Below are positions 49,931 through 58,861 of a stretch of DNA of 64,000 bases, piece after piece; position 1 is the first letter of the stretch, and each line of letters opens with the position of its first letter. Both the position numbers and the translations under genes were made by a program. Under the pieces are notes generated by a model. The model was given only the letters and a program-made list of their open reading frames with translations. It was not told the DNA's origin and searched no databases. Origin of the DNA: Streptomyces sp. NRRL B-1347 (lineage in GTDB: Bacteria; Actinomycetota; Actinomycetes; Streptomycetales; Streptomycetaceae); contig NZ_JOJM01000045.1 in assembly GCF_000720325.1 (NCBI RefSeq), positions 1 through 64,000 on the forward strand, in the 5' to 3' direction.

Positions 49931-50665
49931 CTACTCCTCCACCGGGAGCGCAAGCGGGAGCGGCAGCTTCGGCAGCGCGTCCGTCGGCAGCTTCGGCAGT
50001 GCGGGCAGGCCCGGCAGGTTCGGCACCGGCAGACCGCCGCCGAGCACCGTGGCGACGACCACGCCGACCAGGCTGGTGAGGACGCCGGTGACGGCCGGGA
50101 CGACCTGCGTCGGGTCACCGCTCGTGACGGCCTTGAGCAGGGCGTCCACCGCGGTCTGGAGCGCCTTCAGGGCGTCGTCCTTGAGGTCGAGGGGGGCCTG
50201 CGCGGCCTGCGGTCCGCCCAGCGGCAGCTTCGGCAGCGCGACGGGGAGCGGCGGGACGGCCGGAGCCGGCGGAACGGCGGCCGCCGGCGGGACGGCGGGC
50301 GCGGCCGGGGCCTCGGGGACGGCGGGCAGGGCGGCGGGCGGGACGGCGGGCACCCCGTTGGTGATCTTGGCGATCGCGGCCTTGACCGCGTCGGCGAGCT
50401 TGGCGGCGTCGGCAGCGGGCAGCTGGCCGTTGTCGGCCTTGAGCGCGGCGGTGAGGAGGTCGGTGACGGGCGTGAGGACGCCGCCCAGGTCGCCGAGCGC
50501 CGTCACCTGGCCGAGCAGCGCGTCCGCTCCGGGGAGGGGGACCTCCGCGGCTGTCACTTCCTGCCGGGACTCCGCCTGCATGGCTATGGCCGGTCCGGCC
50601 GTGCCGAGGAGAAGCGCCGCGCAGAGCGTGGTGGTCGCGATACGCCGTGCGGGTAGAGCACGCAT
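49931..50665 (-). CDS. Secreted Pro/Leu/Val-rich protein
   Basis: 244 residues. A signal peptide (IATTTLCAALLLGTAGPAIA), a helical segment (ALLGQVTALGDLGGVLTPVTDLLTAAL in part), a Pro/Ala-rich middle with PPAAAVPPAPAVPPL, a second helical segment and a repetitive C terminus LPALPKLPTDALPKLPLPLA. No cysteine in the mature part. AAAGGGAA precedes the ATG. Function unknown; low complexity and export suggest a surface coat role. Confidence 0.78.
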   Translation of the reverse strand: MRALPARRIATTTLCAALLLGTAGPAIAMQAESRQEVTAAEVPLPGADALLGQVTALGDLGGVLTPVTDLLTAALKADNGQLPAADAAKLADAVKAAIAKITNGVPAVPPAALPAVPEAPAAPAVPPAAAVPPAPAVPPLPVALPKLPLGGPQAAQAPLDLKDDALKALQTAVDALLKAVTSGDPTQVVPAVTGVLTSLVGVVVATVLGGGLPVPNLPGLPALPKLPTDALPKLPLPLALPVEE

Positions 50666-50971
50666 AGGTCGTTCCCTTTCGGTGGTCCGTCGGATCTTGT
50701 GATCACCGTGAAAGGGAGGGTCGCCCTCCGCAACCGAGCGGGCGCGTCGCGTCCCACCGCCCCACCGGCCAACTGGACGTTTACGCAGGTGAGAAGCGGA
50801 AGTAGGGGACGGGCCCGGGGTGTTGCGACTACCCGCCATTCGAGTACGGGTCCGGGGGCGCGACACGCCGACGACACCCGGCCGACACGCCGACGCGGCC
50901 GACCGCTCGGGTCACCCGGACGGCGCACGGGGTGGGGGCGCCGCACCCGGGCAGGGCATCGCCCCATGGAA
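50666..50971. other. Intergenic region between the Pro/Leu-rich protein and a chaplin
   Basis: Holds the promoter of the 49931 gene. No gene or repeat of note besides the terminator at its right end. Confidence 0.45.
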
Positions 50972-51002
50972 ACGGCCGCCCCGCAGGCTGCGGGGCGGCC
51001 GT
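50972..51002. terminator. Chaplin terminator
   Basis: A perfect 14-bp stem ACGGCCGCCCCGCA / TGCGGGGCGGCCGT with a three-base loop, 18 bp after the chaplin stop. Confidence 0.9.
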
Positions 51003-51020
51003 ACCGATCGACGCGTCAGC

Positions 51021-51260
51021 TCAGTCGTTGACGCAGGTGTTGCCGAACGCCGGGTTCAGCAGGCCGATCACGTTGATCGTGTTGCCGCAGACGTTCACGG
51101 GGACGTGCACCGGCACCTGGATGACGTTGCCGGAGACGACACCGGGGGAGTTGGTGGCGGCACCCTGCGCGCCGCTGTCGGCGGCGGCGACACCGGCGCC
51201 ACCGGCCACGGCGGCGGCCGCGACGGCGGAGAGGGCGAGAGCCTTGGTGGTACGCGACAT
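51021..51260 (-). CDS. Short chaplin
   Basis: 79 residues. A signal peptide (KALALSAVAAAAVAGGAGVAAA) and one chaplin domain: NSPGVVSGNVIQVPVHVPVN, CGNTINVIGLLNPAFGNTCVND. Both cysteines present. AAGGAG lies nine bases before the ATG. It is the third short chaplin in 5.7 kb. Confidence 0.94.
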   Translation of the reverse strand: MSRTTKALALSAVAAAAVAGGAGVAAADSGAQGAATNSPGVVSGNVIQVPVHVPVNVCGNTINVIGLLNPAFGNTCVND

Positions 51261-52070
51261 GGAGAGTTGCTCCTTGGTCAAATGACGCTTGTGCCGTGCG
51301 GGATGCCCGGCGCGTGGATCAACGGCCATTCCTGACGGTCGGTTGTGCCCCGGACGGGTGATGGATGGGGCGAGCCATTTCGGTGACAGCCGTGTCGCCG
51401 TGTTGCCGCGCCGTGCTGGTCACACCGGCGGCGATCTCCCAGGAACCCTCTCCGGCCAGGGAATTGACCACCCGCTTCACAGTTTCGACACACGCGGCCG
51501 GGTCACGGAGAAGGCTCTCGGCTCCCGCTACAGTTGCGCTTCCTCTCGAGGAATTTCAGCCATAGATGTGCTCATGCCACAAATGTGCATATTCACTCGG
51601 TTAGCCCCGCCTTCGCCCCCCGCACTCCCCTTCGCACGCCTCCGCGCCTCAGCGTTTCTCCGCCCCTCCCACTCCGGAAGGCCAACGCCGTCATGTGCCA
51701 CTCCCCGGGCCCGCGTCGCGTCCTCGCCGTCCCGCTGCCGTGCGCCGCGTTCCCGCTGGTGCCCGGGCATGCGGCGGCCGCGCCACCCGGTGGCGGGGAG
51801 AAACACGGTGAGTCGGCAAAGAGGTATCACGCGCCGCGCCGCGGAGGGGTCGTACGCGCCGCCGCCCCGGCGATCACTTACCGCCGGGCGGTCACCCGGA
51901 CGGCGGCTCCGGGCCTGGTCCGGGGGCCTCGCCCCTTCGGAGCCTGTGGGCCTCGCCCTTTCGGAGCCTGTGGGCCTCGCCCCTTCCGGGGCCGCCACGC
52001 GGCCCGCGGCCGTCGCCCCGTCGCGCGGCGGTAACGCACCTTGCCTCGCACCCACTCAGAGGAATCGCGC
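51261..52070. other. 810-bp region upstream of the polysaccharide cluster
   Basis: No gene I can support. It should contain the chaplin promoter (near 51261-51400) and, after an AT-rich patch at 51560-51610, the promoter of the polysaccharide genes. A 24-bp tandem repeat is at 51924-51987. A frame at about 51694-52034 could encode a 113-residue basic peptide but has no ribosome binding site or family resemblance. Confidence 0.5.
51924..51987. repeat. 24-bp tandem repeat, 2.7 copies
   Basis: Units beginning GGGCCTCGCCC start at 51924, 51948 and 51972, the second with one change (CCCTTTC for CCCCTTC), the third partial. Confidence 0.85.
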
Positions 52071-53237
52071 ATGCCGCAGCCGTCGGTCCTCCCTCCCCCG
52101 CGTGTCCTGCACGTCAGCCAGCCCGTGGACGGCGGGGTGGCGCGCGTGGTCCTGGACCTCGTCGCGGCCCAGCGCGCCGCGGGCCTCGACGTCCATGTGG
52201 CCAGCCCCGGCGGCGTCCTCGCGGGCGGCCGCGGCCACGCCTGGGCGGCGAGCCGCTCCCCCGGGCCCGCGCTGTGGTCCGAGGTCCGCGAGCTCGCCCG
52301 CGTCGTGTCCCTCGTGCGCCCGGACCTCGTGCACGCACACAGCGCCAAGGCGGGCCTCGCCGTGCGGCTCGCCGTGCGCGGGCGCGTGCCCACCGTCTTC
52401 CAGCCGCACGCCTGGTCGTTCGAGGCCGTCGGCGGGGTGACGGCGGCGCTCGCCCGCGCCTGGGAACGGCACGGCGCCCGCTGGACGGCCCGGCTCGTGT
52501 GCGTCAGCGAGGCCGAACGCCACACCGGGCGGCGCGCGGGCGTCGGCGGCGCGGCCCGGGTCGTGCCCAACGGCATCGCCGTCGACCGCTTCCCGCCCCT
52601 GGACAGGGGAGCGAGCCGGGCCGCGCTGCCGCTGCTGCCGCCCGCGCGCGACGCCGCGACACCGCTGGTGGTGTGCGTGGGGCGACTGTGCCGCCAGAAG
52701 GGGCAGGACGTGCTGCTCCGGGCCTGGCCGGCCGTCACCGCGGCGCTGCCCGCCGCCCGCCTCGCCCTCGTCGGCGACGGCCCTGACGCCGGGGCCCTGC
52801 GGGCGCGCGCCGACGGCTCGGTGCTCTTCGCCGGAGCCGTCCCGGACGCGGCGCCGTGGTACCGCGCGGCCGACGTGGTCGTCCTGCCGTCGCGCTGGGA
52901 AGGCATGGCGCTGGCCCCGCTGGAGGCCATGGCGTGCGGCAGGCCCGTCGTGGTCACCGAGGTGAACGGCGCGCGCGAGAGCCTGCCGCCCGACCTCGCG
53001 CCCCACGCCCTGGTGCCCCCGGAGAACCCCGACGCCCTGGCCCGCGCGCTCATCGCCCTCCTCGAAGACCGGGCGCTGCGCGACCGGTTCGGCGCCCGGG
53101 CGCGCCGCCACGTACTCGACCACCACGACGTGCGGCACACCGCCCGCGCGATCGAAGAGGTCTACCGCGAACTGCTCGGCACGGCACCCCCCACGTACGC
53201 GGCCGCCACGAAGGACAGGGAGTCCACCAACCCGTGA
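52071..53237 (+). CDS. Glycosyltransferase family 4 (first of cluster)
   Basis: 388 residues. A GT-B fold with VLHVSQPVDGGVARVVLDLV at the N terminus, VHAHSAKAGLAVRLA, the donor-site region VVCVGRLCRQKGQDVLLRAW and the GT4 signature VVVLPSRWEGMALAPLEAMACGRPVV (in part). It retains the nucleotide-sugar configuration when it adds a sugar to a lipid-linked glycan. AGAGGA precedes the ATG at 52071. It heads an operon of overlapping genes for polysaccharide synthesis. Confidence 0.9.
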   Translation: MPQPSVLPPPRVLHVSQPVDGGVARVVLDLVAAQRAAGLDVHVASPGGVLAGGRGHAWAASRSPGPALWSEVRELARVVSLVRPDLVHAHSAKAGLAVRLAVRGRVPTVFQPHAWSFEAVGGVTAALARAWERHGARWTARLVCVSEAERHTGRRAGVGGAARVVPNGIAVDRFPPLDRGASRAALPLLPPARDAATPLVVCVGRLCRQKGQDVLLRAWPAVTAALPAARLALVGDGPDAGALRARADGSVLFAGAVPDAAPWYRAADVVVLPSRWEGMALAPLEAMACGRPVVVTEVNGARESLPPDLAPHALVPPENPDALARALIALLEDRALRDRFGARARRHVLDHHDVRHTARAIEEVYRELLGTAPPTYAAATKDRESTNP

Positions 53238-54784
53238 GTGCGGAACGAACCGTCGCCACCTCGTCAGGGGAGCTGAGACAGCACCAGCAGGACCCGGCCG
53301 CGGCCGTCGTCGTGGCGCCCCGGGAGGCGCTGGCCAGGCGCGTCGGGCACGGCTCTCGACGGCCCGCGCGCCAACAGGCCATGGTCTGGCCGCTGTTGGC
53401 TGTGGACGGGGCCGCGGCGGCACTCGGCGTGTGCGCCTACGCCGCGTACGCGTCCGGGTCCGGGTCCGCCTGGTCGTCGGCCGTCCTCTGGCCTACCGCT
53501 CCCTGGACCCTCGTCTCCTGGGCCGCCGCGATGGCGCTCCTGGCCACGGCCGTCGTCGCGCTCCACGCCCACGGCGGTCTGTACCGGACCACGCGGATGC
53601 CGCGCGTGCTCGACGAACTGCCCGCGCTCGGCGGGCGCGTGGCGGTCGCCTGGTGCGTGACGGCCACCTGCGCCGCGTCGCTGTCCGGCCTTCCCGTCCT
53701 GCCGCCGCTCGCCCCGCTGGCCTCCCCGTCGGCCGTGCCGCTCCTGACGGCGTGCGCGGCGCACTGCGCGCTGAGCGCGCTCGGCCGGGCGCTGGTGTAC
53801 CGGCGGTTCCGCAGGGCGCTCACGCGCGGGCCCCGGCCGGTGCTCGTCCTCGGTCACGGACCGCGTGCCCGCGCGGTCGCCACCGCGCTGCTGCGCCAGC
53901 CCCGGTGCGGGATGCGCCCGGTCGGCGTCGTCTGCGACCCCGCCGACCTCGCCGCCCAGGGCCAGGACACGGGGCCCGGCCTGCCGGTGCTCTGCACCGT
54001 GGACGAACTCCAGCGCGCCGCCATCCAGAACGACATCCGCACCGTGCTGATCGCCACCGGCCGTACGGACTCCCGCGAGCACTGGCTGCCCGCCCTGCGC
54101 GCGCTCGGCTGCGACCTGTGGGAACTCGCCCCGGTGGACGCTCCCGCGCGCCACCAGCACGTGGCCGGGTTCCCGTGCCGCCCGCTGCCGCCCGGCGGGC
54201 CGCTCCGCACCAGCCTGCGCAAGCGCGCCCTCGACGTGCTGGTGTCGGCCGCGCTGCTGGTCGTCGCCGCGCCGGTCCTGCTGGTGTGCGCGGCGCTCCT
54301 GCGCGCCCTGGAAGGGCCCGGGATCGTGTTCCGCCAGGAGCGCGTCGGCAAGGGCGGCCGTCCGTTCACCCTGCTGAAGTTCCGCACCCACCGGCCCGCC
54401 GACCCGCAGGAGGCCGCGACCCGGTGGAGCGTCGCCGACGAGCACCGGATGAGCGCGTACTGCCGCTTCCTGCGCCGCACCTCCCTCGACGAGCTGCCGC
54501 AGCTGTGGAACGTGCTGCGCGGCGACATGAGCCTGGTCGGACCGCGCCCCGAACGTCCCTACTTCGTGGCCCAGTTCAGCCAGAAGTACCCCGACTACGC
54601 GCACCGCCACCGCATGCCCACCGGCATCACCGGGCTCGCCCAGATCCACGGCCTGCGCGGGGACACCTCCATCGAGGACCGGTGCCGCTTCGACAACACG
54701 TACATCGACAGCTGGTCCTTCTGGCAGGACCTGTGCATCCTCCTGCGCACCGTCGGCTGTCTCGTACGCCACTCGGGGAGCTGA
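53234..54784 (+). CDS. Initiating sugar (phosphoglycosyl) transferase
   Basis: 516 residues, GTG start overlapping the previous stop. The N-terminal half has about four membrane helices and a Rossmann-like region (PVLVLGHGPRARAVATALL). The C-terminal bacterial sugar transferase domain has KRALDVLVSAALLVVAAPVLLV (in part), RQERVGKGGRPFTLLKFRT and RRTSLDELPQLWNVLRGDMSLVGPRPE (in part), the WbaP/CpsE/EpsL signature. It transfers a sugar-1-phosphate to undecaprenyl phosphate and starts each repeat unit. Confidence 0.92.
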   Translation: MSAERTVATSSGELRQHQQDPAAAVVVAPREALARRVGHGSRRPARQQAMVWPLLAVDGAAAALGVCAYAAYASGSGSAWSSAVLWPTAPWTLVSWAAAMALLATAVVALHAHGGLYRTTRMPRVLDELPALGGRVAVAWCVTATCAASLSGLPVLPPLAPLASPSAVPLLTACAAHCALSALGRALVYRRFRRALTRGPRPVLVLGHGPRARAVATALLRQPRCGMRPVGVVCDPADLAAQGQDTGPGLPVLCTVDELQRAAIQNDIRTVLIATGRTDSREHWLPALRALGCDLWELAPVDAPARHQHVAGFPCRPLPPGGPLRTSLRKRALDVLVSAALLVVAAPVLLVCAALLRALEGPGIVFRQERVGKGGRPFTLLKFRTHRPADPQEAATRWSVADEHRMSAYCRFLRRTSLDELPQLWNVLRGDMSLVGPRPERPYFVAQFSQKYPDYAHRHRMPTGITGLAQIHGLRGDTSIEDRCRFDNTYIDSWSFWQDLCILLRTVGCLVRHSGS

Positions 54785-54790
54785 GGCACG

Positions 54791-56173
54791 GTGCCCACCG
54801 CTGATCACGCGCTGGCGCCGCCGCCCGCCGCCGCTCCGCCGTTCCTCACGGTCCTCGCGCCCGCCGTGCGGCGGGCCGCGCCCGTGCTGCCCGTCGTCGC
54901 CGTCGTGGCGCTGCTCGCGCTCCCGGTGCCCGCAGGGGGCTCCGGCGACGGCCCGCAGATCACGGTCGCCGACGTGGCCTCCGGGCTCGTCGTGGTGCTG
55001 TGCGTCCTGACCGCCGTGCGCTCCGCGCGGCGCCCGCTGACACGGACCGCGGCGCTCCTGTTCGGTCTGCCCGTGGTCGGTGTGACGGTCGCCGCGTGCG
55101 CCGCGCCGACCGGTGGCGCCGCGCTCGCCGGGGCCGCCCGCTACCTCCAGGTCTTCGTCCTGGTGCCGCTCGCCGTCCTCTCGCTGCTCCGGGACGGCCG
55201 TGACGTACGCCTGGTGGCCTGGTCGTTCGTCGGGCTCGCGGGGTGGCAAGGCGGGCTCGGCGTGCACCAGTACGCCACCGGGACCGGCGCCTCGTACATG
55301 GGCGAGGACATCCGCGCGGTCGGGACCTTCGGGCCGACGGACGTCATGGGGATGGCCACCGTCGTGTCCTTCGGAGTGGTCTGCGCCCTCGCCCTCGCCT
55401 TCCGCGACGGCGCGCCCCGGCAGCGGGCCGCCGCGGTCACCTGCGCGGCCCTGCTGCTCGTGCCGCTCGCCCTGTCCTTCAGCCGGGGTGCCTGGATCGC
55501 CACGGCGGCGGCCTGCGGCGTGGTCCTGGTGCTCGCCGGGGTGCGGCGGGCGCTGCGCGTGCTGCTCGCCGCGACCGCCGCGGCCGTGGTCCTCGTCGGC
55601 GGCTTCGGAGTGGGCTCGCAGATGCTGCAACAGCGCCTGGGCAGCATCACCGAAGTCGCCGACGCGCCCGACCAGTCGGTCACCGACCGGTACACGATGT
55701 GGGCCGCGTCCGTCGCCATGTGGCGCGAGCGCCCGGTCACCGGCGTGGGCCTCAAGGGCTTCCCCGAGTACCGCGACAGCCACGCCTCGGTCGCGCTCTC
55801 CTCCGGCAGCGACACCGCGGGCGCGGGCCACGGCTTCGCCCGCCAGCCGCTGCTCTCCCCGCACAACATGTACCTGCTGATCCTCAGCGAGCAGGGGCTG
55901 CTCGGCCTGTGCGCCCTCGCGGGCTGCTGGGTGGGCCTCCTGGTGTGCGGACTGCGCCGCTGGGCCCGCACGCGGGCGCGGCCCGCCGTCGCGGCCGGTG
56001 ACCGACTCGACTGCGCGCTCCTGGCCTGCGGCCTCCTCGTGTGGCAGCTGGTCGACTTCCTGTACGCCGACATCGGCGGGCCCTCGACGGTGCTCACGGC
56101 CGTCGTCCTCGGGGTCGCCGCCTGGTGGGGGGTCGGCGACCACATGCGCCGGCGGGAGGTGCCGACGCCATGA
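54791..56173 (+). CDS. O-antigen ligase/Wzy-like polymerase
   Basis: 460 residues with about eleven membrane helices. The large outside loop and the segments RPVTGVGLKGFPEYRDSH and LLSPHNMYLLILSEQGLLGL are typical of the Wzy_C family. It polymerises repeat units or ligates glycan to an acceptor on the outer membrane face. GTG start six bases after the sugar transferase. Confidence 0.86.
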   Translation: MPTADHALAPPPAAAPPFLTVLAPAVRRAAPVLPVVAVVALLALPVPAGGSGDGPQITVADVASGLVVVLCVLTAVRSARRPLTRTAALLFGLPVVGVTVAACAAPTGGAALAGAARYLQVFVLVPLAVLSLLRDGRDVRLVAWSFVGLAGWQGGLGVHQYATGTGASYMGEDIRAVGTFGPTDVMGMATVVSFGVVCALALAFRDGAPRQRAAAVTCAALLLVPLALSFSRGAWIATAAACGVVLVLAGVRRALRVLLAATAAAVVLVGGFGVGSQMLQQRLGSITEVADAPDQSVTDRYTMWAASVAMWRERPVTGVGLKGFPEYRDSHASVALSSGSDTAGAGHGFARQPLLSPHNMYLLILSEQGLLGLCALAGCWVGLLVCGLRRWARTRARPAVAAGDRLDCALLACGLLVWQLVDFLYADIGGPSTVLTAVVLGVAAWWGVGDHMRRREVPTP

Positions 56174-57921
56174 TCACGGCCTCCGGGGGTGGGGACACGG
56201 GAGCACTGCGGGCTCCCGGGGAGGCTCCCGTCGACGTACACCCGCGAGCGGATTCCCCCGACGAGGCGGTGCGGGCGGTTCCCGCGGGCTCTGCCGGTCA
56301 TGGGGCGGTGCCGCCCGCCGACCAGGCAGAGGATCCCGGTGGCGCCGGACCCGCGCGGGGTGGCAGCTTCCTCGCCAGGGCCGCGCTCGTCACCGCCGCC
56401 CTGTCCGTCGCCGGGTCGCTGCTCGGGCTCGCGCGGGACCAGGCGCTCGCGCACTTCTTCGGCGCGGGCACCGACACCGACGCCTTCCTGGTGGCCTGGA
56501 CCGTGCCGGAGATGGCGGCCACGCTCCTCATCGAGGACGGCCTGGCCTTCTTCCTCGTACCGGCGTTCAGCCTGGCCCTGGCACAGCGCGGGCGCGGCAC
56601 GGGGCGCGACCCCGTGCGTGCCCTGGTCGCCGCTTCGCTGCCCCGGATGTGTCTGTGCTTCGCGGCCGCCGCCCTGGTCCTCGCCCTCGCGGCACCCTGG
56701 GTGGTGGCGGCCCTGGCGCCCGGCCTGCCGGACCAGGGCCTTGCCGTGGACTGCACGCGACTCACGGCGACCTGCGCCTTCTCGTTCGGCCTCGCGGGCT
56801 ACTGCAGCGCCGCGCTCCGCGCCCACCAGCGCTACACCGTGCCCGCCACGATCTACGTCGTCTACAACGCGGCCATCATCGCCACGCTCGCCCTGCTCGC
56901 CGCGCGCTGGGGGGTCCGGGCCGCGGCGGCGGGGGTCGCGGTGGGCGGCGCGCTGATGGTGGTCGCGCAAGTTCCGTCACTGCTGCGGCAGTTGCGGCAC
57001 GGCCGCGGAACGGGCTCGGCCCGGACCCTTGCCGAGGCGCCCTCCACGCGGCTGCGGACCACGGTCATCTGGACCGTGCTGCTCTTCGCGCTGTGCCGCC
57101 AGTCGCAGGTCCTCATCGAGCGGTTCCTGGCCTCGTCGCTGCCCGGCGGCGCCATCTCGCACCTGAACTACGCGCAGAAGGTCGCGCAGATGCCGATGGC
57201 TCTGGCCCTCATGCTGTGCACCGTCACCTTCCCCGTCCTGGCCCGGGCGCAGGCCGAGGGGCAGACCCTCAAGGCGCGGGACCGTGTGGAGCGGGACGTC
57301 GTGGTGGCCGGGTGCGTGGTGCTGCTCGGCGCGGCCGCCGTGGTCGCCGGGGCGCACCCGATCATCCAACTCCTCTTCGAGCGCGGCGCGTTCACCTCCG
57401 AGGACACCGCCGCCACGGCCTCCGTCATGCGCGTGTACTCGATGGGGCTGCTCGGCCACACCCTCGTCGGTGCCCTCGCCCGCTCGTACTTCGCGGGCGG
57501 CCGCGTCACCTGGGCGCCGGTGAGCGCGATGGGTCTCGGCATCGTCGCCACGGCCGGCCTCGGCGTGCTGAGCGTCGGCACCTTCGGGGTGTACGGGATC
57601 GCCGCCTCCAACGCCATCGGCATCTGCCTCACCGCCACGCTGCTGCTGCGCGGCATGGGTCCGCGCACGGTTCCCATCCGCATCCCCAAGGTCGTCGCGG
57701 AGCTCTCCGGGCTCGTCCTCGCCGCCGCCGTCGCGACGCTTCTCGGCGCGCTCTGCGCACGCTCACTGACCGCACCGGTACCCGCCCTGCTGGCCTGCGG
57801 CCCGACCGTGCTCCTGACCTTCGTCCTGGTGGGCTGGTCCTTGCGCGTCGGCCCGCTGGTCTCCGCCGTCTCCGCCCTCGGCCCCGCCCTACGAAAGCTG
57901 GCTTCGCGTCATGACCGCTGA
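56170..57921 (+). CDS. MurJ/MviN-family lipid flippase (Wzx role)
   Basis: 583 residues. After about 70 disordered residues come fourteen or so membrane helices. FLARAALVTAALSVAGSLLGLARDQALAHFFGAGTDTDAF (start and end shown: SLLGLARDQALAHFFG) and the NYAQKVAQMPMALALMLCTVTFPVL segment are diagnostic of MurJ. Because it is within a polysaccharide operon, it probably flips lipid-linked repeat units rather than lipid II. ATG overlaps the polymerase stop. Confidence 0.88.
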   Translation: MITASGGGDTGALRAPGEAPVDVHPRADSPDEAVRAVPAGSAGHGAVPPADQAEDPGGAGPARGGSFLARAALVTAALSVAGSLLGLARDQALAHFFGAGTDTDAFLVAWTVPEMAATLLIEDGLAFFLVPAFSLALAQRGRGTGRDPVRALVAASLPRMCLCFAAAALVLALAAPWVVAALAPGLPDQGLAVDCTRLTATCAFSFGLAGYCSAALRAHQRYTVPATIYVVYNAAIIATLALLAARWGVRAAAAGVAVGGALMVVAQVPSLLRQLRHGRGTGSARTLAEAPSTRLRTTVIWTVLLFALCRQSQVLIERFLASSLPGGAISHLNYAQKVAQMPMALALMLCTVTFPVLARAQAEGQTLKARDRVERDVVVAGCVVLLGAAAVVAGAHPIIQLLFERGAFTSEDTAATASVMRVYSMGLLGHTLVGALARSYFAGGRVTWAPVSAMGLGIVATAGLGVLSVGTFGVYGIAASNAIGICLTATLLLRGMGPRTVPIRIPKVVAELSGLVLAAAVATLLGALCARSLTAPVPALLACGPTVLLTFVLVGWSLRVGPLVSAVSALGPALRKLASRHDR

Positions 57922-58861
57922 CACCAGACCCGCCCCCCGCGCCGCCTCCACACGGGCGTGGATCGCGATGTACCACTCCGTGGACCGCTGCCCCGACGAC
58001 CCGTACCAGATCACCGTCACCCCCGAGCGTCTCGACGCCCAGCTCGCCGGGCTGCGCCGCCGCGGCCTCACCGGGGTGTCCATGGCCGAGCTGCTGCGCG
58101 CCCGCACCGAGGGCCGCGCCGACGGGCTCGTCGGCCTCACCTTCGACGACGGCTACCAGGACTTCGTGGACCACGCCCTGCCGCTGCTCCGCCGCCACGG
58201 CTGCACCGCCACGCTCTTCGTCCTGCCCGGGCGCCTGGACGGGGACAACGCCTGGGACCCGCTGGGCCCGCGCAAGCCCCTGCTCGGCGCCACCGGCATC
58301 CGCGCCGCACACGACAGCGGCATGGAGGTGGCCTCGCACAGCCTGACCCATGTGGACCTCACGCAGGCCGATGACGAGCAGCTCCAGCACGAGATCGCGG
58401 GCAGCCGCACCGCCCTCGTCCAGCTCATCGGCGCTCCCGTGGACGGCTTCTGCTATCCGTACGGGTACGTCGACACCCGGGTCCGTGACGCGGTCCGTGC
58501 GGCCGGGTACCGCTACGCCTGCGCCATCGACCCCGGCCCCCTCGCCGGGGACTTCACCCTGCCGCGCGTCCACATCGGGCAGCGGGACATCGGCGTACGA
58601 CTGTGGCTCAAGGAGCGGCTGAACCGCAGGCGGGGAAGGATGCTGCCGACGGCGGGGGGCTCTTCGGCGGGGGTGCCCTGCGGGCATGTTTCACGTGAAA
58701 CAGCCCCACGTGTTTCACGTGAAACCACGCCGCGTGTTCCACGTGAAACATCGGCCGGTGCGTCGGCCGACCCTCACGGCACCCCGAACGCCCGCGACAC
58801 GTCAAACTCTCGTGGTACGTCCACCACAGCGGCCGCACCCCCCGGGGCGGTGAAACCGTGA
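57911..58861 (+). CDS. Polysaccharide deacetylase with a parS-encoded tail
   Basis: 316 residues. A NodB domain (about 17-235) has AMYHSVDRCPDDPY, the catalytic TFDDGYQDFVDHALPLL and the zinc-binding SHSLTHVDL, with FCYPYGYVDTRVRDAV. No signal peptide is seen, so it is probably cytoplasmic or exported otherwise. It removes acetyl groups from N-acetylated sugars. The last 80 residues are disordered and include VSRET, VSRET and VPRET spaced eight residues apart; these are exactly the translations of three parS sites. Overlaps the flippase by 11 bases. Confidence 0.9.
   Translation: MTADTRPAPRAASTRAWIAMYHSVDRCPDDPYQITVTPERLDAQLAGLRRRGLTGVSMAELLRARTEGRADGLVGLTFDDGYQDFVDHALPLLRRHGCTATLFVLPGRLDGDNAWDPLGPRKPLLGATGIRAAHDSGMEVASHSLTHVDLTQADDEQLQHEIAGSRTALVQLIGAPVDGFCYPYGYVDTRVRDAVRAAGYRYACAIDPGPLAGDFTLPRVHIGQRDIGVRLWLKERLNRRRGRMLPTAGGSSAGVPCGHVSRETAPRVSRETTPRVPRETSAGASADPHGTPNARDTSNSRGTSTTAAAPPGAVKP
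58687..58702. other. parS site, perfect
   Basis: TGTTTCACGTGAAACA, the full 16-bp Streptomyces/Bacillus parS dyad, in the coding sequence of the deacetylase (VSRET). Confidence 0.93.
58711..58726. other. parS site, one outer mismatch
   Basis: TGTTTCACGTGAAACC; the 14-bp core is perfect. It starts 24 bp after the first site. Confidence 0.92.
58735..58750. other. parS site, one inner mismatch
   Basis: TGTTCCACGTGAAACA; it starts 24 bp after the second site and has the same C for T change as the site at 35268. Confidence 0.85.

Noticed and set aside
51694..52034. A possible 113-residue secreted peptide upstream of the polysaccharide operon
   Set aside because: The start resembles a signal peptide, but there is no ribosome binding site and the second half is translated from the 24-bp DNA repeat; not convincing.
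53264..56143. A 959-residue open frame on the minus strand opposite the sugar transferase and polymerase genes
   Set aside because: It is antisense to two clearly conserved membrane enzymes and its residues are Gly/Arg/Ala/His-rich, as expected when GC-rich third positions are read backwards.
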